Below are positions 1 through 9,913 of a DNA stretch of 64,000 nucleotides, piece after piece. Made by a program: the position numbers and the translations under genes. The stretch comes from Thermosediminibacterales bacterium (GTDB lineage: Bacteria; Bacillota; Thermosediminibacteria; Koleobacterales; JARRCM01), in assembly GCA_029982205.1 (NCBI GenBank), contig JARRCM010000003.1, positions 30,740 through 94,739 of the forward strand, written 5' to 3'. Under the pieces are notes generated by a model, which saw nothing but the letters and a program-made list of their open reading frames with translations, did not search any database and had not been told where the DNA came from. The stretch's first letter is position 1, and every line of letters begins with the position of its first letter.

Positions 1-1400
1 ATATGGATTCTATCCCTATTATTGCCATAACTGGTCAGGTATCTACTGAGATGATAGGAAAAGATGTATTCCAGGAAGTAGATATTACAGGTGCTACTGC
101 ACCTTTTACTAAACATAACTATCTCGTGAAAAACGTAAAAGACATTCCGAGGATTGTAAAGGAAGCATTCCACATTGCTTCTACCGGCCGCCCGGGACCT
201 GTTTTGATTGATATTCCTAAAGATGTAGCCGCACAAGAATTAGAATTTTATTATCCTAAAACAGTAGAACTAAAAGGATATAAACCAAACTACAACGGTC
301 ATCCACTGCAAATCAACCGTGCGGTTGAAGCTATTAAAAGGGCGGAAAGGCCTATTATTTGCTCAGGAGGAGGTGTTATTTCAGGAAATGCCAGCAGTGA
401 AGTTATTAAGCTTGCCGAAACCTGTCAGATTCCGGTTGTAACCACACTTATGGGTATTGGTGGTTTTCCTGGAAACCATGAGTTGTTTTTAGGCTTGGTG
501 GGTGTACACGGCAGCTATAGAGCAAACAAAGCTATATCATCCGCAGACCTCATTATAGCGGTTGGCGCCAGATTTGCAGATAGGGTTACGGGAGGCTCTT
601 CCGATTTTGCCAAAAAAGCAGAAGTTATTCATATAGATATAGACCCTGCGGAGATAGGAAAAAATGTAGAACCAACCATACCGATAGTAGGAGATGTTAA
701 AAATGTTTTGAAAGATATATTAAAAGGAGTTGACAAACAGACCCGGCCCCAGTGGATTGAAGCTGTTAATAAGTTTAACTCGAATGGTTTCAAAGATAAA
801 AACAACGAATATGTTAAACCCCGAGATGTAATTAAAAAGCTTTACCAGCTTACCTGTGGTAAGGCCATAGTATCAACAGAGGTAGGCCAGCATCAGTTAT
901 GGACTGCACATTATTATACTTTTTCTAAACCAAGAACTTTTTTAACTTCAGGCGGTCTTGGCACAATGGGTTACGGATTTCCTGCAGCGATAGGTGCTCA
1001 AGTGGCTAAGCCTGAAGCAACTGTTATAAACATATCAGGTGATGGGAGTTTTCAGATGAACCTTTCCGAATTAGCAACTGCAATGGAGAACCAGCTGCCG
1101 GTAAAAGTGCTGATATTTAATAACAGGTGTTTGGGTATGGTAAGACAACTTCAGGAATTTTATTGTAATAGAAATTATTACGGAGTTAGTTTCAAAAACA
1201 TACCGGATTTTGTTAAAGTAGCTGAAGGCTTTGGCGCCAAGGGATTTAGAATTACTAAAGACACAGAGATAGAACCGGTTCTCAAAAAAGTGATTGATTC
1301 TAAATACCCTTGTGTTGTTGATATTATCATAGCTCCAGAAGAAAATGTTTATCCTATGGTCTTGAATGGTTCGCCAATCAGTGAAATGATAGGAGGTTGA
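1..1400 (+). CDS. ilvB: Acetolactate synthase large subunit, copy 1 (5' end outside window)
   Basis: Thiamine-diphosphate enzyme joining pyruvate to pyruvate or 2-ketobutyrate, the first common step of Val/Leu/Ile synthesis. The reading frame is open from the window edge and the first Met (base 3) is internal: it aligns with the middle of the complete copy at 6776-8446, so about 110 residues are missing. Visible are the central domain and the ThDP/Mg motif GDGS (residues 346-349 counted from base 3). In the motif GMVRQxQ, where the family has Trp (E. coli AHAS II Trp464; Trp474 in the second copy), this copy has Leu (codon 1149-1151). It is followed after 4 bases by ilvN and then the leu genes, so it is the operon enzyme. 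Family assignment is certain. Confidence 0.96.
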   Translation, partial: MDSIPIIAITGQVSTEMIGKDVFQEVDITGATAPFTKHNYLVKNVKDIPRIVKEAFHIASTGRPGPVLIDIPKDVAAQELEFYYPKTVELKGYKPNYNGHPLQINRAVEAIKRAERPIICSGGGVISGNASSEVIKLAETCQIPVVTTLMGIGGFPGNHELFLGLVGVHGSYRANKAISSADLIIAVGARFADRVTGGSSDFAKKAEVIHIDIDPAEIGKNVEPTIPIVGDVKNVLKDILKGVDKQTRPQWIEAVNKFNSNGFKDKNNEYVKPRDVIKKLYQLTCGKAIVSTEVGQHQLWTAHYYTFSKPRTFLTSGGLGTMGYGFPAAIGAQVAKPEATVINISGDGSFQMNLSELATAMENQLPVKVLIFNNRCLGMVRQLQEFYCNRNYYGVSFKNIPDFVKVAEGFGAKGFRITKDTEIEPVLKKVIDSKYPCVVDIIIAPEENVYPMVLNGSPISEMIGG

Positions 1401-1404
1401 TATT

Positions 1405-1881
1405 ATGAGACATACCCTAGCGGTTTTAGTAGAAAACCATCCTGGAGTGCTTTCAAGAGTTTCGGGTCTTTTCAGCCGAAGGGGTTTTAACATCGAGAGT
1501 TTAGCTGTTGGTCCTACCGAAAAACCGGATATCTCTAGAATGACTATAGTTGTTGAAGGTGACGATTATGTTATAGAACAGGTTTCCAAACAATTAAATA
1601 AACTTGTTGACGTTATTAAAGTAAGTGATATTAGTTCCCAGGCCTCTGTCAGCAGGGAATTGGTTTTGATAAAAGTTGATGCAGACCCTTCAGTAAGGTC
1701 GCAAATAATACAAATAGTTGAAATTTTTAGAGCAAATATTGTTGATGTGGGGAAAAACAGCATGATTATAGAACTTACTGGGGACAAAGATAAAGTAACC
1801 GCCATGGAAGAACTATTAAAACAATTTGGTATAAAAGAGTTGGTTAGAACCGGTATTGTGGCAATGAACAGAGGTTCATGA
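1405..1881 (+). CDS. ilvN: Acetolactate synthase small (regulatory) subunit
   Basis: Regulatory partner of the large subunit; it activates it and normally confers feedback inhibition by valine. The 158 residues match the usual length of this family. An N-terminal ACT domain is clear (about residues 2-75, with the typical [20 protein letters not shown] segment), followed by the C-terminal ALS small-subunit domain. The ATG lies 4 bases after the ilvB stop, with GGAGG inside the end of ilvB. It is the only ilvN in the window, so it may also serve the second ilvB, but that is inference. Confidence 0.96.
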   Translation: MRHTLAVLVENHPGVLSRVSGLFSRRGFNIESLAVGPTEKPDISRMTIVVEGDDYVIEQVSKQLNKLVDVIKVSDISSQASVSRELVLIKVDADPSVRSQIIQIVEIFRANIVDVGKNSMIIELTGDKDKVTAMEELLKQFGIKELVRTGIVAMNRGS

Positions 1882-1906
1882 AAAAATTTTAGGAGGGCGA
1901 AAAATT

Positions 1907-3448
1907 ATGGGAAGGATTTATATCTTTGATACTACATTAAGGGATGGAGAACAGTCTCCAGGTATCAGCTTAAACCTTCAGGAAAAGCTAGAAATTGCAA
2001 AACAGCTGGCTGCTCTAAAAGTTGATGTAATCGAGGCAGGTTTTCCCATTGCGTCAAAGGGGGATTTTGAATCAGTAAAACAAATAGCACAAAAAGTTAA
2101 AGGTCCTGTAATTGCAGGATTGGCAAGGGCAAACTATAAAGATATAGATACAGTATGGGAAGCGGTGAAGTTTTCTGAACAGCCCAGAATTCATACTTTT
2201 ATTGCTACTTCAGACATTCACATGAAATATAAGTTAAAAATGACAAAAGATCAAGTTTTGGAGGCTGCATACAGAGCTGTTAAGCATGCTAAAAAGTATA
2301 CCAAAAACGTCGAATTTTCTGCTGAAGATGCTGTAAGGTCTGACCTGGAATTTCTGTATAGAGTTTTTGAAGAAGCCATAAAAGCTGGGGCAGAGGTTAT
2401 TAATATTCCGGACACCGTAGGTTATGCAACACCCTGGGAATTTGGAAAACTTATAAAAAATATTAGGGAAAATGTTCCGAATATAGATAAAGCTGTAATC
2501 AGTGTCCATTGTCATAATGACCTTGGCCTGGCAGTGGCTAATACTTTGGCCGCTATTAAAAATGGTGCTCAGCAGGTGGAATGCACAATTAACGGTCTTG
2601 GAGAAAGGGCGGGCAACGCCGCACTTGAAGAGATTGTCATGGCTTTAGCTACCAGAAAAGATTTCTTTGAACATGAAACAGGGATAGAAACACGCCAAAT
2701 ATATCGGACGAGTAAACTTGTGAGCAGTTTAACAGGTGTTAATCTGCCTCCAAATAAAGCGATTGTGGGTGCAAATGCATTTGCCCATGAATCCGGAATT
2801 CATCAACACGGTGTAATAGAAGAAAAATCCACCTATGAAATAATGACACCAGAAACCATCGGTTTAGCCGAGAGCAAACTGGTAATGGGTAAACATTCTG
2901 GCAGACATGCTTTTAGGGAAAAACTAAAAGAGCTGGGATATGATTTGGCTGATGAGGACATAAATAAAGCTTTTATACGATTTAAAGAGCTTGCAGATAA
3001 AAAGAAAGAAGTTACAGACCTTGATATAGAGGCACTTATAAGTGAACAGGTTATTAAAACCCCTGAAGTTTACGAACTAGAGTATTTGCATATTACCAGC
3101 GGTAATAAAATTGTTGCCACTGCAACAGTAAAACTTAAAGTTGGGGATGAGGTTATAGAGGAGGCTGCTTGTGGTGATGGGCCAGTAGATGCATCTTATA
3201 AAGCCATAGACAGAGCAGTAAAAGGTCAAACAAAGCTGGTGGAATATGCCATAAAAGCTGTTACAGGTGGAAAAGATGCGCTGGGAGAAGTTGTTGTAAA
3301 AATTGAAAGAAACAATAAAGTGTATATCGGTCGGGGTTTGAGCACAGATATTATTGAGGCAAGTGCAAGGGCTTATTTGAATGCTATAAACAAATCTTTT
3401 GCCGATACTGAAATTAATGCCGAAGATGTTAAAACAACAGCTGTCTAG
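1907..3448 (+). CDS. leuA: 2-isopropylmalate synthase
   Basis: Condenses 2-ketoisovalerate with acetyl-CoA, the committed step of leucine synthesis. The 513 residues carry the HMG-CoA-lyase-like TIM barrel, opening with [12 protein letters not shown] (from residue 8) and the metal-binding HCHNDLG motif near residue 201. The C-terminal third (about 385-505) matches the LeuA allosteric domain that binds leucine in this family. Related enzymes include citramalate and homocitrate synthases, but the neighbours leuCDB and the sequence fit LeuA. A strong AGGAGG sits 12 bases before the ATG; the gene is 25 bases after ilvN in the same operon. Confidence 0.96.
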   Translation: MGRIYIFDTTLRDGEQSPGISLNLQEKLEIAKQLAALKVDVIEAGFPIASKGDFESVKQIAQKVKGPVIAGLARANYKDIDTVWEAVKFSEQPRIHTFIATSDIHMKYKLKMTKDQVLEAAYRAVKHAKKYTKNVEFSAEDAVRSDLEFLYRVFEEAIKAGAEVINIPDTVGYATPWEFGKLIKNIRENVPNIDKAVISVHCHNDLGLAVANTLAAIKNGAQQVECTINGLGERAGNAALEEIVMALATRKDFFEHETGIETRQIYRTSKLVSSLTGVNLPPNKAIVGANAFAHESGIHQHGVIEEKSTYEIMTPETIGLAESKLVMGKHSGRHAFREKLKELGYDLADEDINKAFIRFKELADKKKEVTDLDIEALISEQVIKTPEVYELEYLHITSGNKIVATATVKLKVGDEVIEEAACGDGPVDASYKAIDRAVKGQTKLVEYAIKAVTGGKDALGEVVVKIERNNKVYIGRGLSTDIIEASARAYLNAINKSFADTEINAEDVKTTAV

Positions 3449-3471
3449 AAAACAGATAAGGGGGATGAGAA

Positions 3472-4746
3472 ATGGGAATGACAATAACCCAAAAAATACT
3501 TGCAGACCATACCGGGAAAAAATATGTAGAACCAGGGGAATTAATTCTTGCTGATGTAGATATGGTTTTGGGTAATGATATTACTGCTCCAGTAGCCATA
3601 AAGGAGTTCTATAAATCTGGATGTAAAAAGGTTTTTGATCGGAAAAAAATAGCGCTGGTGCCTGACCATTTTGCTCCTAATAAAGACATAAAGTCTGCAC
3701 AGCAGTGCAAAACAGTTCGGGATTTTGCAAGGGAACAAGGAATCGAAAACTATTTCGAAGTAGGAAAAATGGGAATTGAACACGCTCTTTTACCTGAAAA
3801 AGGCATGGTAGTGCCCGGAGATCTGGTGATAGGTGCGGATTCTCACACTTGCACATATGGTGCCCTAGGTGCGTTTTCCACAGGGGTAGGAAGCAGTGAT
3901 ATGGCTGCTGCTATGATGATGGGGAAAATATGGTTTAAAGTCCCTGAAACTATAAAATTTATTTTTAACGGTAAGCTGAATCCCTGGGTAACGGGGAAAG
4001 ACCTGATTTTATATACCATAGGCCAGATAGGCGTAGATGGAGCATTATATAAAGCTATGGAGTTTTCCGGTGAGGCAATTACGTCTCTTTCAATGGATGA
4101 AAGATTTTCTATCACAAACATGGCTGTTGAAGCAGGAGCTAAAAGCGGAATAATAGCTCCGGACCAGAAAACAATAAAATACGTTGAGGAGAGGTCAAAT
4201 AAACCTTATAACATCTATGAAAGTGATGATGATGCAGAATACAGTGAAATCTTTGAGTTTGATTGTTCTCAAATTGAACCCCAGGTAGCACTTCCGCATT
4301 TACCAGAAAATACTGTGGGCATCAGCAGCATAGACCATATTCTTATTGATCAGGTGGTTATAGGGTCATGCACCAATGGCAGAATTGAAGATATGAGAGC
4401 AGCTGCAAAGATATTGAAAAATCAGAAAGTGCATCCTTATGTTAGACTTATAATAATACCTGCTACTCAAGAAGTATATCTGCAATGTATTAAAGAAGGC
4501 ATTATAGAAATCTTTATAGAAGCAGGAGCAGTTGTCAGTACTCCAACCTGTGGGCCATGTCTAGGTGGATATATGGGGATTCTTGCAGAGGGTGAAAAGG
4601 CACTTGCTACGACAAACAGGAATTTTGTTGGAAGGATGGGTCATCCCAAAAGTGAAGTATACCTTTCAAATCCTGCAGTAGCAGCTGCATCAGCAGTAAT
4701 GGGTCGAATAGCAAGCCCAGAGGAGGTAATAAAAAATGCTGTTTAA
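3472..4746 (+). CDS. leuC: 3-isopropylmalate dehydratase large subunit
   Basis: Aconitase-family subunit that, with LeuD, isomerises 2- to 3-isopropylmalate. It has 424 residues, the compact LeuC class seen in anaerobes and archaea rather than the roughly 465-residue enterobacterial form. Cluster cysteines are visible: Cys300 in GSCTNGR, and Cys360 and Cys363 in TCGPC, which ligate the [4Fe-4S] centre. GGGGGATG precedes the ATG; a second in-frame ATG two codons on cannot be excluded as the start. The end overlaps leuD by 11 bases, which suggests translational coupling of the two subunits. Confidence 0.95.
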   Translation: MGMTITQKILADHTGKKYVEPGELILADVDMVLGNDITAPVAIKEFYKSGCKKVFDRKKIALVPDHFAPNKDIKSAQQCKTVRDFAREQGIENYFEVGKMGIEHALLPEKGMVVPGDLVIGADSHTCTYGALGAFSTGVGSSDMAAAMMMGKIWFKVPETIKFIFNGKLNPWVTGKDLILYTIGQIGVDGALYKAMEFSGEAITSLSMDERFSITNMAVEAGAKSGIIAPDQKTIKYVEERSNKPYNIYESDDDAEYSEIFEFDCSQIEPQVALPHLPENTVGISSIDHILIDQVVIGSCTNGRIEDMRAAAKILKNQKVHPYVRLIIIPATQEVYLQCIKEGIIEIFIEAGAVVSTPTCGPCLGGYMGILAEGEKALATTNRNFVGRMGHPKSEVYLSNPAVAAASAVMGRIASPEEVIKNAV

Positions 4747-5236
4747 ATCAGAAATTATAAAATGTGGAGACAATGTGGATACAGATGTTATAATTCCTGC
4801 CAGATATTTAAATTCTTCTGACCCTAAAGAACTGGCTGCTCATGTGTTTGATGATTTAGACCCTAACCTTAAGCAAAAAATAAAAAAAGGGTGTATTCTG
4901 GTTGCGGGTAAAAATTTTGGATGTGGCAGTTCAAGAGAACATGCGCCAATAGCGATTAAAGCATCAGGGATTTCCTGTGTTATTGCAGTTTCTTTTGCCA
5001 GGATATTTTACAGAAACGCTATTAATATCGGTCTTCCTATTCTGGAGTGTAAGGAAGCCGTAGAAGAGGCCGAAGAAGGAGATGAATTTATAGTTGATTT
5101 TGAAACAGGAAAAATACAGAATGTTACTAAAGACCGGTCATATAATGCAGGAGGGTTTCCGCCCTTTATAAAAGAAATCATTACAAAAGGCGGGATTATA
5201 AGTTTCGCAGCTGAAAGGATGAAACAAAATGTATAA
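4736..5236 (+). CDS. leuD: 3-isopropylmalate dehydratase small subunit
   Basis: Swivel-domain partner of LeuC; the 166-residue size is that of the short LeuD class that pairs with the 424-residue LeuC. The N-terminus shows the [14 protein letters not shown] segment and the [14 protein letters not shown] motif of the substrate loop. It overlaps leuC by 11 bases at its start and leuB by 8 bases at its end. The AGAGGAGG ribosome site lies inside leuC. Confidence 0.95.
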   Translation: MLFKSEIIKCGDNVDTDVIIPARYLNSSDPKELAAHVFDDLDPNLKQKIKKGCILVAGKNFGCGSSREHAPIAIKASGISCVIAVSFARIFYRNAINIGLPILECKEAVEEAEEGDEFIVDFETGKIQNVTKDRSYNAGGFPPFIKEIITKGGIISFAAERMKQNV

Positions 5237-6311
5237 AATAGCTGTTATTCCCGGTGATGGAATTGGACCGGAGATTACTGAACAAGCAGTAAAAGTTTTG
5301 AAAGCTGTTGGCAAACATTTTAACATAGATTTTTCCTTTTTTGAAGCCAGTGCCGGCGGGGCAGCTCTTGATACAAAAGGGGACCCTCTGCCACAAGAAA
5401 CTATAGAGATTTGTAAAAGCTGTGATTCTATTCTCTTTGGAGCAGTAGGAGGTCACAAATGGGATGACCTTCCTGCGGAAAAACGACCTGAAAATGCCGT
5501 GCTCAGGTTAAGAAAGGAACTAGGCCTTTTTGCAAACCTGAGGCCTGCTGTGATTTTTGAATCTCTTGCAGATGCTTCGCCGCTAAAAAAAGAAATTTTA
5601 GATAAAGGTTTTGACATCATGGTAATAAGGGAATTAACCGGAGGAATATATTTTGGCAAACCCAGGGGCAGAACTAATATTAATAATGGTTTTAAGGCTA
5701 TAGATACTATGGAATACACCACTGATGAAATCCAAAGAATAGCTATAGTAGCATTTGAAATTGCTCGAAAGCGGCGCAAAAAAGTAACTGTTGTAGATAA
5801 ATCCAATGTATTAGAAACCTCTAGGCTCTGGAGAGAAGTGGTAAAGTCAGTTCATAAGAATTATCAGGATGTAGAAATAGATTTTCAGTATGTTGACAAT
5901 TGTTCTATGCAATTGGTGAAAGCACCTTATCAGTTTGATGTAATATTAACCGGGAATATGTTTGGTGATATTTTGAGTGATGAATCAGCTGCCTTGACAG
6001 GTTCAATTGGAATGTTGCCTTCAGCAAGTTTGGGTGATGGCAGTTTGTTTCTTTACGAACCAATTCATGGTTCTGCACCCGACATTGCAGGCCAAAACAC
6101 AGCAAATCCTATTGCATCGATTCTGTCAGCAGCGCTTATGCTCCGTTACAGCTTCGATTTGCAGTGGGCTGCGGAGGTTATTGAAAACTCTGTTAGAGCG
6201 GTTCTTGCCAAGGGTTATCGCACTGCGGACATCATGCACGATGGTTGTATTGAGGTAGGTACATTAGAGATGGGTGAATTAATTTCCCGGGAAATTGAAA
6301 ACTATAAATAA
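5229..6311 (+). CDS. leuB: 3-isopropylmalate dehydrogenase
   Basis: NAD-dependent oxidative decarboxylase giving 2-ketoisocaproate, the last leucine-specific step before transamination. Its 360 residues match the family. Visible motifs are [10 protein letters not shown] at the N-terminus, [14 protein letters not shown] in the middle, and [10 protein letters not shown] followed by [12 protein letters not shown] toward the end, typical of LeuB. It is the last gene of the ilvBN-leuACDB run. No strong hairpin terminator follows; the next element is the promoter of the ilvB T-box leader. Confidence 0.96.
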   Translation: MYKIAVIPGDGIGPEITEQAVKVLKAVGKHFNIDFSFFEASAGGAALDTKGDPLPQETIEICKSCDSILFGAVGGHKWDDLPAEKRPENAVLRLRKELGLFANLRPAVIFESLADASPLKKEILDKGFDIMVIRELTGGIYFGKPRGRTNINNGFKAIDTMEYTTDEIQRIAIVAFEIARKRRKKVTVVDKSNVLETSRLWREVVKSVHKNYQDVEIDFQYVDNCSMQLVKAPYQFDVILTGNMFGDILSDESAALTGSIGMLPSASLGDGSLFLYEPIHGSAPDIAGQNTANPIASILSAALMLRYSFDLQWAAEVIENSVRAVLAKGYRTADIMHDGCIEVGTLEMGELISREIENYK

Positions 6312-6339
6312 ATTAATTATTTTATATTAAGAAAACTAC

Positions 6340-6369
6340 TTGACAATATTTTGAAAAGTTGTATATAAT
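6340..6369 (+). promoter_or_regulatory. Vegetative promoter of the ilvB copy 2 leader
   Basis: A -35 TTGACA (6340-6345) and a perfect -10 TATAAT (6364-6369) are separated by 18 bases. It lies between leuB and the T-box, so the second ilvB has its own transcript. Confidence 0.8.
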
Positions 6370-6430
6370 AAAAATCAAATATTATTTATTATTTAAATAA
6401 AAAAGAAAAATTGGTTAATTTCGTTTAAAA

Positions 6431-6724
6431 GTGATGATGGGAAGAGTAGGTTAACTCAAAAAACAACCACAGAGAGCCGGGTATGGTGAAAAACGGCGTT
6501 GTTTGAGTTTTCTGAAGATCATCCCTGAACTGTACAGGTGAATTAAGTAATCTGTACCGGGCCCCCTAGTGGGAATTGGCGACCGTTAAAACCGCCGGGT
6601 ATCGGGTAGATGTTTGTGTTCTGCCCCGTACCTACAAAGGCTGATTTCGTGAGAAGTCAGTGAACTAGGGTGGTAACGCGAAGACCTTCGCCCCTTTATT
6701 ACAAAGGGGTTGAAGGTCTTTTTG
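6431..6724 (+). promoter_or_regulatory. T-box leader, isoleucine type (before ilvB copy 2)
   Basis: A T-box senses uncharged tRNA and prevents termination. Stem I is visible with its AGAGAG and GGTGAA conserved blocks. The specifier position, just before ATCCCTGAAC, reads ATC (6518-6520), an isoleucine codon. The T-box motif AGGGTGGTAACGCG is at 6667-6680. The factor-independent terminator (arms 6681-6689 and 6712-6720, then T run) follows at once. The TGGT bulge would pair with a tRNA ending ACCA. Codon assignment rests on alignment with the ilvE leader and on remembered T-box patterns. Confidence 0.93.
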
Positions 6725-6775
6725 ATTTTTATGCCGGAAATCATTAATTACTGTGCTGAAGGAGGGATTGTTGAA

Positions 6776-8446
6776 ATGAGACTAACCGGAGCGGAGATTT
6801 TAATTAAATGTCTTGAAGAACAGGGTGTTGATATTATTTTTGGATATCCTGGAGGAGCTGTGCTGCCGATTTATGATGTGTTATATTTTACACCAACAAT
6901 TCGTCATGTAAGGACATGTCACGAGCAGGGTGCTGCTCACGCAGCTGATGGTTATGCCAGAGCAACAGGGAAAGTAGGAGTATGCCTTGCTACATCTGGG
7001 CCCGGAGCTACAAATCTGGTTACAGGAATCGCTACTGCATATATGGATTCTGTACCTATTGTTGCTATAACAGGACAGGTGCCTCGAAACTTATTAGGCA
7101 AAGATTCTTTTCAAGAAGTAGATATTACCGGAATTACAATTCCCATAACAAAACATAATTATCTTGTAAAAGATGTGGAGAAACTGGCTGATACTATAAG
7201 GGAAGCATTTTACATTGCTAAAAGTGGAAGACCAGGTCCAGTTTTGATTGACCTTCCTAAAGATGTTATGCTTTCAGAAACAGAATTTTCTCCTTATGAC
7301 CCGAAAAAACTATCTAAAAGTTTTCCTGATGATACAGCCTTGGATTTAAGAGAGCTGGATTGTGCTGTAAATGCTCTAAATGAATCAAAAAAACCTGTTT
7401 TGTATGTAGGTGGAGGAGTAATAAATTCAGGTGCTACAGAACAGGTAGTAGAACTGGCTGAAAAATTTCTGATTCCTGTTACCACAACTTTAATGGGTAT
7501 AGGCGGCTTTCCGGGAAAACATCCTCTGTATTTGGGCATGTTGGGAATGCACGGAACAGCACCGGCAAATTTTGCCATATCTCATTGTGACCTGTTAATT
7601 GCTGTTGGAGCGAGATTTGATGATAGAGCTGTAGGTAAATTCGAGAGTTTTGCTCCGGAAGCAAAGATTATACACATAGACATAGACCCTGCAGAGATTG
7701 GTAAAAACATACATGTTGATATTCCTATAGTTGGTGATGTTAAGAAAGTTTTGGAAATTATTAACAGCAGGCTGGAACCTATAAGACAAAGGGAATGGCT
7801 TAAACAAGTTGATAAGTGGAAAAAGGATTATCCTTTAAAATACTGTAATAACGGCAAATTGAAACCACAGTATATAATTGAACAGATTTATGAACTGACA
7901 GATGGTGATGCTATAATAACAACTGAAGTAGGTCAAAATCAAATGTGGGCTGCTCAGTTTTACCGTTTTAAAAACCCCAGATCTCTAATATCTTCAGGAG
8001 GCCTGGGTACGATGGGTTATGGCTTGCCCGCTGCTTTAGGCGCCCAATTGGGTAGGCCTGATAAAAAAGTATTTAATATAGCAGGTGATGGAAGCTTTTT
8101 GATGAACTGTCATGAACTTGCTACAGCGGTTAATTATAAACTTCCTATTAATATAATTTTACTAAACAATCAATCCCTCGGGATGGTAAGACAATGGCAG
8201 GATATGTTTTTTGGAAAAAGGTTTTCTTCAGTAAATCTTGAAGACTCAACAGATTTCGTGAAATTGGCTGAGGCTTACGGCGCAGTGGGATTGAGAGTAA
8301 AGAAAAAAGAAGATGTAAGGCCTATTTTAATGAAAGCCTTAAATATTGAAAAGCCTGTATTAATAGAATGTGTAGTTGACCCTGATGAAAAAGTCTTTCC
8401 TATGGTTCCCGCAGGTGGGGCACTGCATGAGATGATAGGCATATAG
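6776..8446 (+). CDS. ilvB: Acetolactate synthase large subunit, copy 2
   Basis: Complete AHAS catalytic subunit of 556 residues. The ATG at 6776 is chosen because GAAGGAGG precedes it and the protein then starts MRLTGAE, as family members do; an upstream in-frame TTG at 6710 lies inside the T-box terminator. The catalytic Glu50 (in HEQGAAHAADGYA), the GDGSF ThDP motif near residue 441, and Trp474 in GMVRQWQ are all present. That Trp corresponds to the residue that favours 2-ketobutyrate as second substrate in E. coli AHAS II. The isoleucine-type leader agrees with a role in the isoleucine branch. No small-subunit gene follows, so it may share the upstream IlvN. Confidence 0.96.
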   Translation: MRLTGAEILIKCLEEQGVDIIFGYPGGAVLPIYDVLYFTPTIRHVRTCHEQGAAHAADGYARATGKVGVCLATSGPGATNLVTGIATAYMDSVPIVAITGQVPRNLLGKDSFQEVDITGITIPITKHNYLVKDVEKLADTIREAFYIAKSGRPGPVLIDLPKDVMLSETEFSPYDPKKLSKSFPDDTALDLRELDCAVNALNESKKPVLYVGGGVINSGATEQVVELAEKFLIPVTTTLMGIGGFPGKHPLYLGMLGMHGTAPANFAISHCDLLIAVGARFDDRAVGKFESFAPEAKIIHIDIDPAEIGKNIHVDIPIVGDVKKVLEIINSRLEPIRQREWLKQVDKWKKDYPLKYCNNGKLKPQYIIEQIYELTDGDAIITTEVGQNQMWAAQFYRFKNPRSLISSGGLGTMGYGLPAALGAQLGRPDKKVFNIAGDGSFLMNCHELATAVNYKLPINIILLNNQSLGMVRQWQDMFFGKRFSSVNLEDSTDFVKLAEAYGAVGLRVKKKEDVRPILMKALNIEKPVLIECVVDPDEKVFPMVPAGGALHEMIGI

Positions 8447-8489
8447 AAATATTAACCTAAAAATAATAATATATTTAGATAACTCCATA

Positions 8490-8518
8490 TTGACATATAG
8501 TTTTCACAATGATAAAGT
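8490..8518 (+). promoter_or_regulatory. Candidate promoter of the ilvE leader
   Basis: TTGACA (8490-8495) with a weak -10 TAAAGT (8513-8518) at 17 bases. Position just upstream of the T-box supports it; the -10 is only a partial match. Confidence 0.5.
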
Positions 8519-8567
8519 ACAAAAAAATTTATATTCAATTTATATTCAAAGAATAGATACATGCAAT

Positions 8568-8834
8568 GAAGGAGATTACAGCTCAAGACTTAACTTTAGA
8601 GAGCCGGAGCAGGTGGAAACCGGTGTTAAACTTGAGTTTGGTGCCACTCCCGAGCTTTACGGCTGAAAGGGTTAAGTAAGCTGTAACGTGTAGGCTGCGT
8701 TAAACAGCCGGGTGGTTATACACCTATTAAGGTCAATTACCGTGAGGTATTGATAAACTAGGGTGGTAACGCGAAAGAGACTCTCTCTCGCCCCTATTGC
8801 AAATTGATACGGGCTTGAGAGAGTTGTTATTTTT
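8568..8834 (+). promoter_or_regulatory. T-box leader before ilvE, specifier reads GCC (alanine)
   Basis: Second T-box: Stem I with AGAGAGCCGG and AGGTGGAAACC blocks, T-box motif AGGGTGGTAACGCG (8760-8773), and a terminator from about 8779 to 8834 ending in a T run. Aligned base for base with the isoleucine leader (NNN-A followed by a CCC/GA block), the specifier triplet is GCC at 8643-8645, an alanine codon. It is one transition away from the valine codon GTC. The element itself is clear; the amino-acid assignment is less certain. Confidence 0.9.
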
Positions 8835-8940
8835 AAATAGACACTTAAGGGGGTGGTTATAAAAATATTAATAAAGTTAGCAAGTCAATGAAAGACCTTA
8901 AAATACTAAAAGATTTATAGGGGAATAAGGAGGGCAATAT

Positions 8941-9828
8941 ATGAGCATAAAAATTTATATCAATGGAGAATTTTTTTCAAAAGAAGACGCAAAAGTTTCT
9001 GTTTTTGACCATGGATTTTTATACGGTGATGGTGTTTTTGAAGGAATAAGGGCATATAATGGAAAAGTGTTTCGATTAGAAGAACATATTGACAGGTTGT
9101 ATGATGGCGCAAAGACCATTATGTTGAATATAACCCTGTCAAAAGAAGAAATGCAGGAAGCGATTTTGGAAACCTTAAGAAAAAACAACCTTAAAGATGC
9201 ATATATCAGAGTAGTTGTATCTAGGGGTGAAGGGGATTTAGGTCTTAATCCGTTAAAATGTCCGAAACCTAATATAATTATAATTGCAGATAAGATATCA
9301 CTTTATCCTCAGGAAATGTATGAAAACGGGTTAAGAGTTATAACGGCGGCAACCCGAAGAAATGTGCCTGAAGGGGTTAATCCCCAGATGAAATCTTTAA
9401 ATTATCTTAACAACATCCTTGCAAAAATAGAGGCTAATCAAGCAGGTGTTCCTGAAGCGGTTATGTTAAATGTTGATAACTTTGTTGCTGAATGTACGGG
9501 AGACAATATTTTTATTGTAAAAAAAGGAAAAGTTATAACTCCACCTGTTCATTCCGGTATTTTGATAGGTGTTACTAGAAATGCCGTGTTAGAACTTGCA
9601 GAAAAAATGGGTATGCCGGTTTCTGAAGAAACATTTACAAGGCACCAGCTTTTCACTGCAGATGAGTGTTTCCTTACCGGTACTGCTGCAGAGGTTATTC
9701 CAGTGATTGAAGTTGACGGAAGAAAAATTGGAGACGGGAAACCAGGTGAAATTACCAGGAAGTTAATAAAAGCCTTCAGAGAAATGGTTAAAGAAGAAGG
9801 TGTCGAAATATATCCTGATGATAATTGA
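8941..9828 (+). CDS. ilvE: Branched-chain amino acid aminotransferase
   Basis: PLP-dependent class IV aminotransferase that makes Val, Leu and Ile from their keto acids with glutamate as donor. The 295 residues begin YINGEF and carry FDHGFLYGDGVFEGIRAYNG, the family signature. Lys151, in QMKSLNYLNN, is the expected PLP Schiff-base lysine, and the ECTGDNIF motif follows. D-alanine aminotransferase is in the same fold class, but the sequence fits IlvE better. AGGAGG stands 7 bases before the ATG. It is monocistronic, between its T-box and a terminator. Confidence 0.94.
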   Translation: MSIKIYINGEFFSKEDAKVSVFDHGFLYGDGVFEGIRAYNGKVFRLEEHIDRLYDGAKTIMLNITLSKEEMQEAILETLRKNNLKDAYIRVVVSRGEGDLGLNPLKCPKPNIIIIADKISLYPQEMYENGLRVITAATRRNVPEGVNPQMKSLNYLNNILAKIEANQAGVPEAVMLNVDNFVAECTGDNIFIVKKGKVITPPVHSGILIGVTRNAVLELAEKMGMPVSEETFTRHQLFTADECFLTGTAAEVIPVIEVDGRKIGDGKPGEITRKLIKAFREMVKEEGVEIYPDDN

Positions 9829-9840
9829 ATAATTAATTAA

Positions 9841-9874
9841 AATAAAAGAGGGAACAATTCCCTCTTTTATTTTA
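9841..9874. terminator. Bidirectional terminator between ilvE and the chemoreceptor
   Basis: A perfect 13-bp inverted repeat (arms 9841-9853 and 9859-9871, 5-base loop) with T runs on both strands, placed between two convergent genes. Confidence 0.85.
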
Positions 9875-9913
9875 ATTACTTGGTTTACATGCGGCTAGAC
9901 ACACTAAATGAGT

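Noticed and set aside
1071..1493. Long antisense frames inside genes (here in ilvB/ilvN, also in pstA, sbcC and phoR)
   Set aside because: No ribosome sites or family motifs; they are shadows of the coding strand.
6710..6775. 22-residue N-terminal extension of the second ilvB (TTG 6710)
   Set aside because: It lies in the T-box terminator, lacks a ribosome site and has no family similarity.
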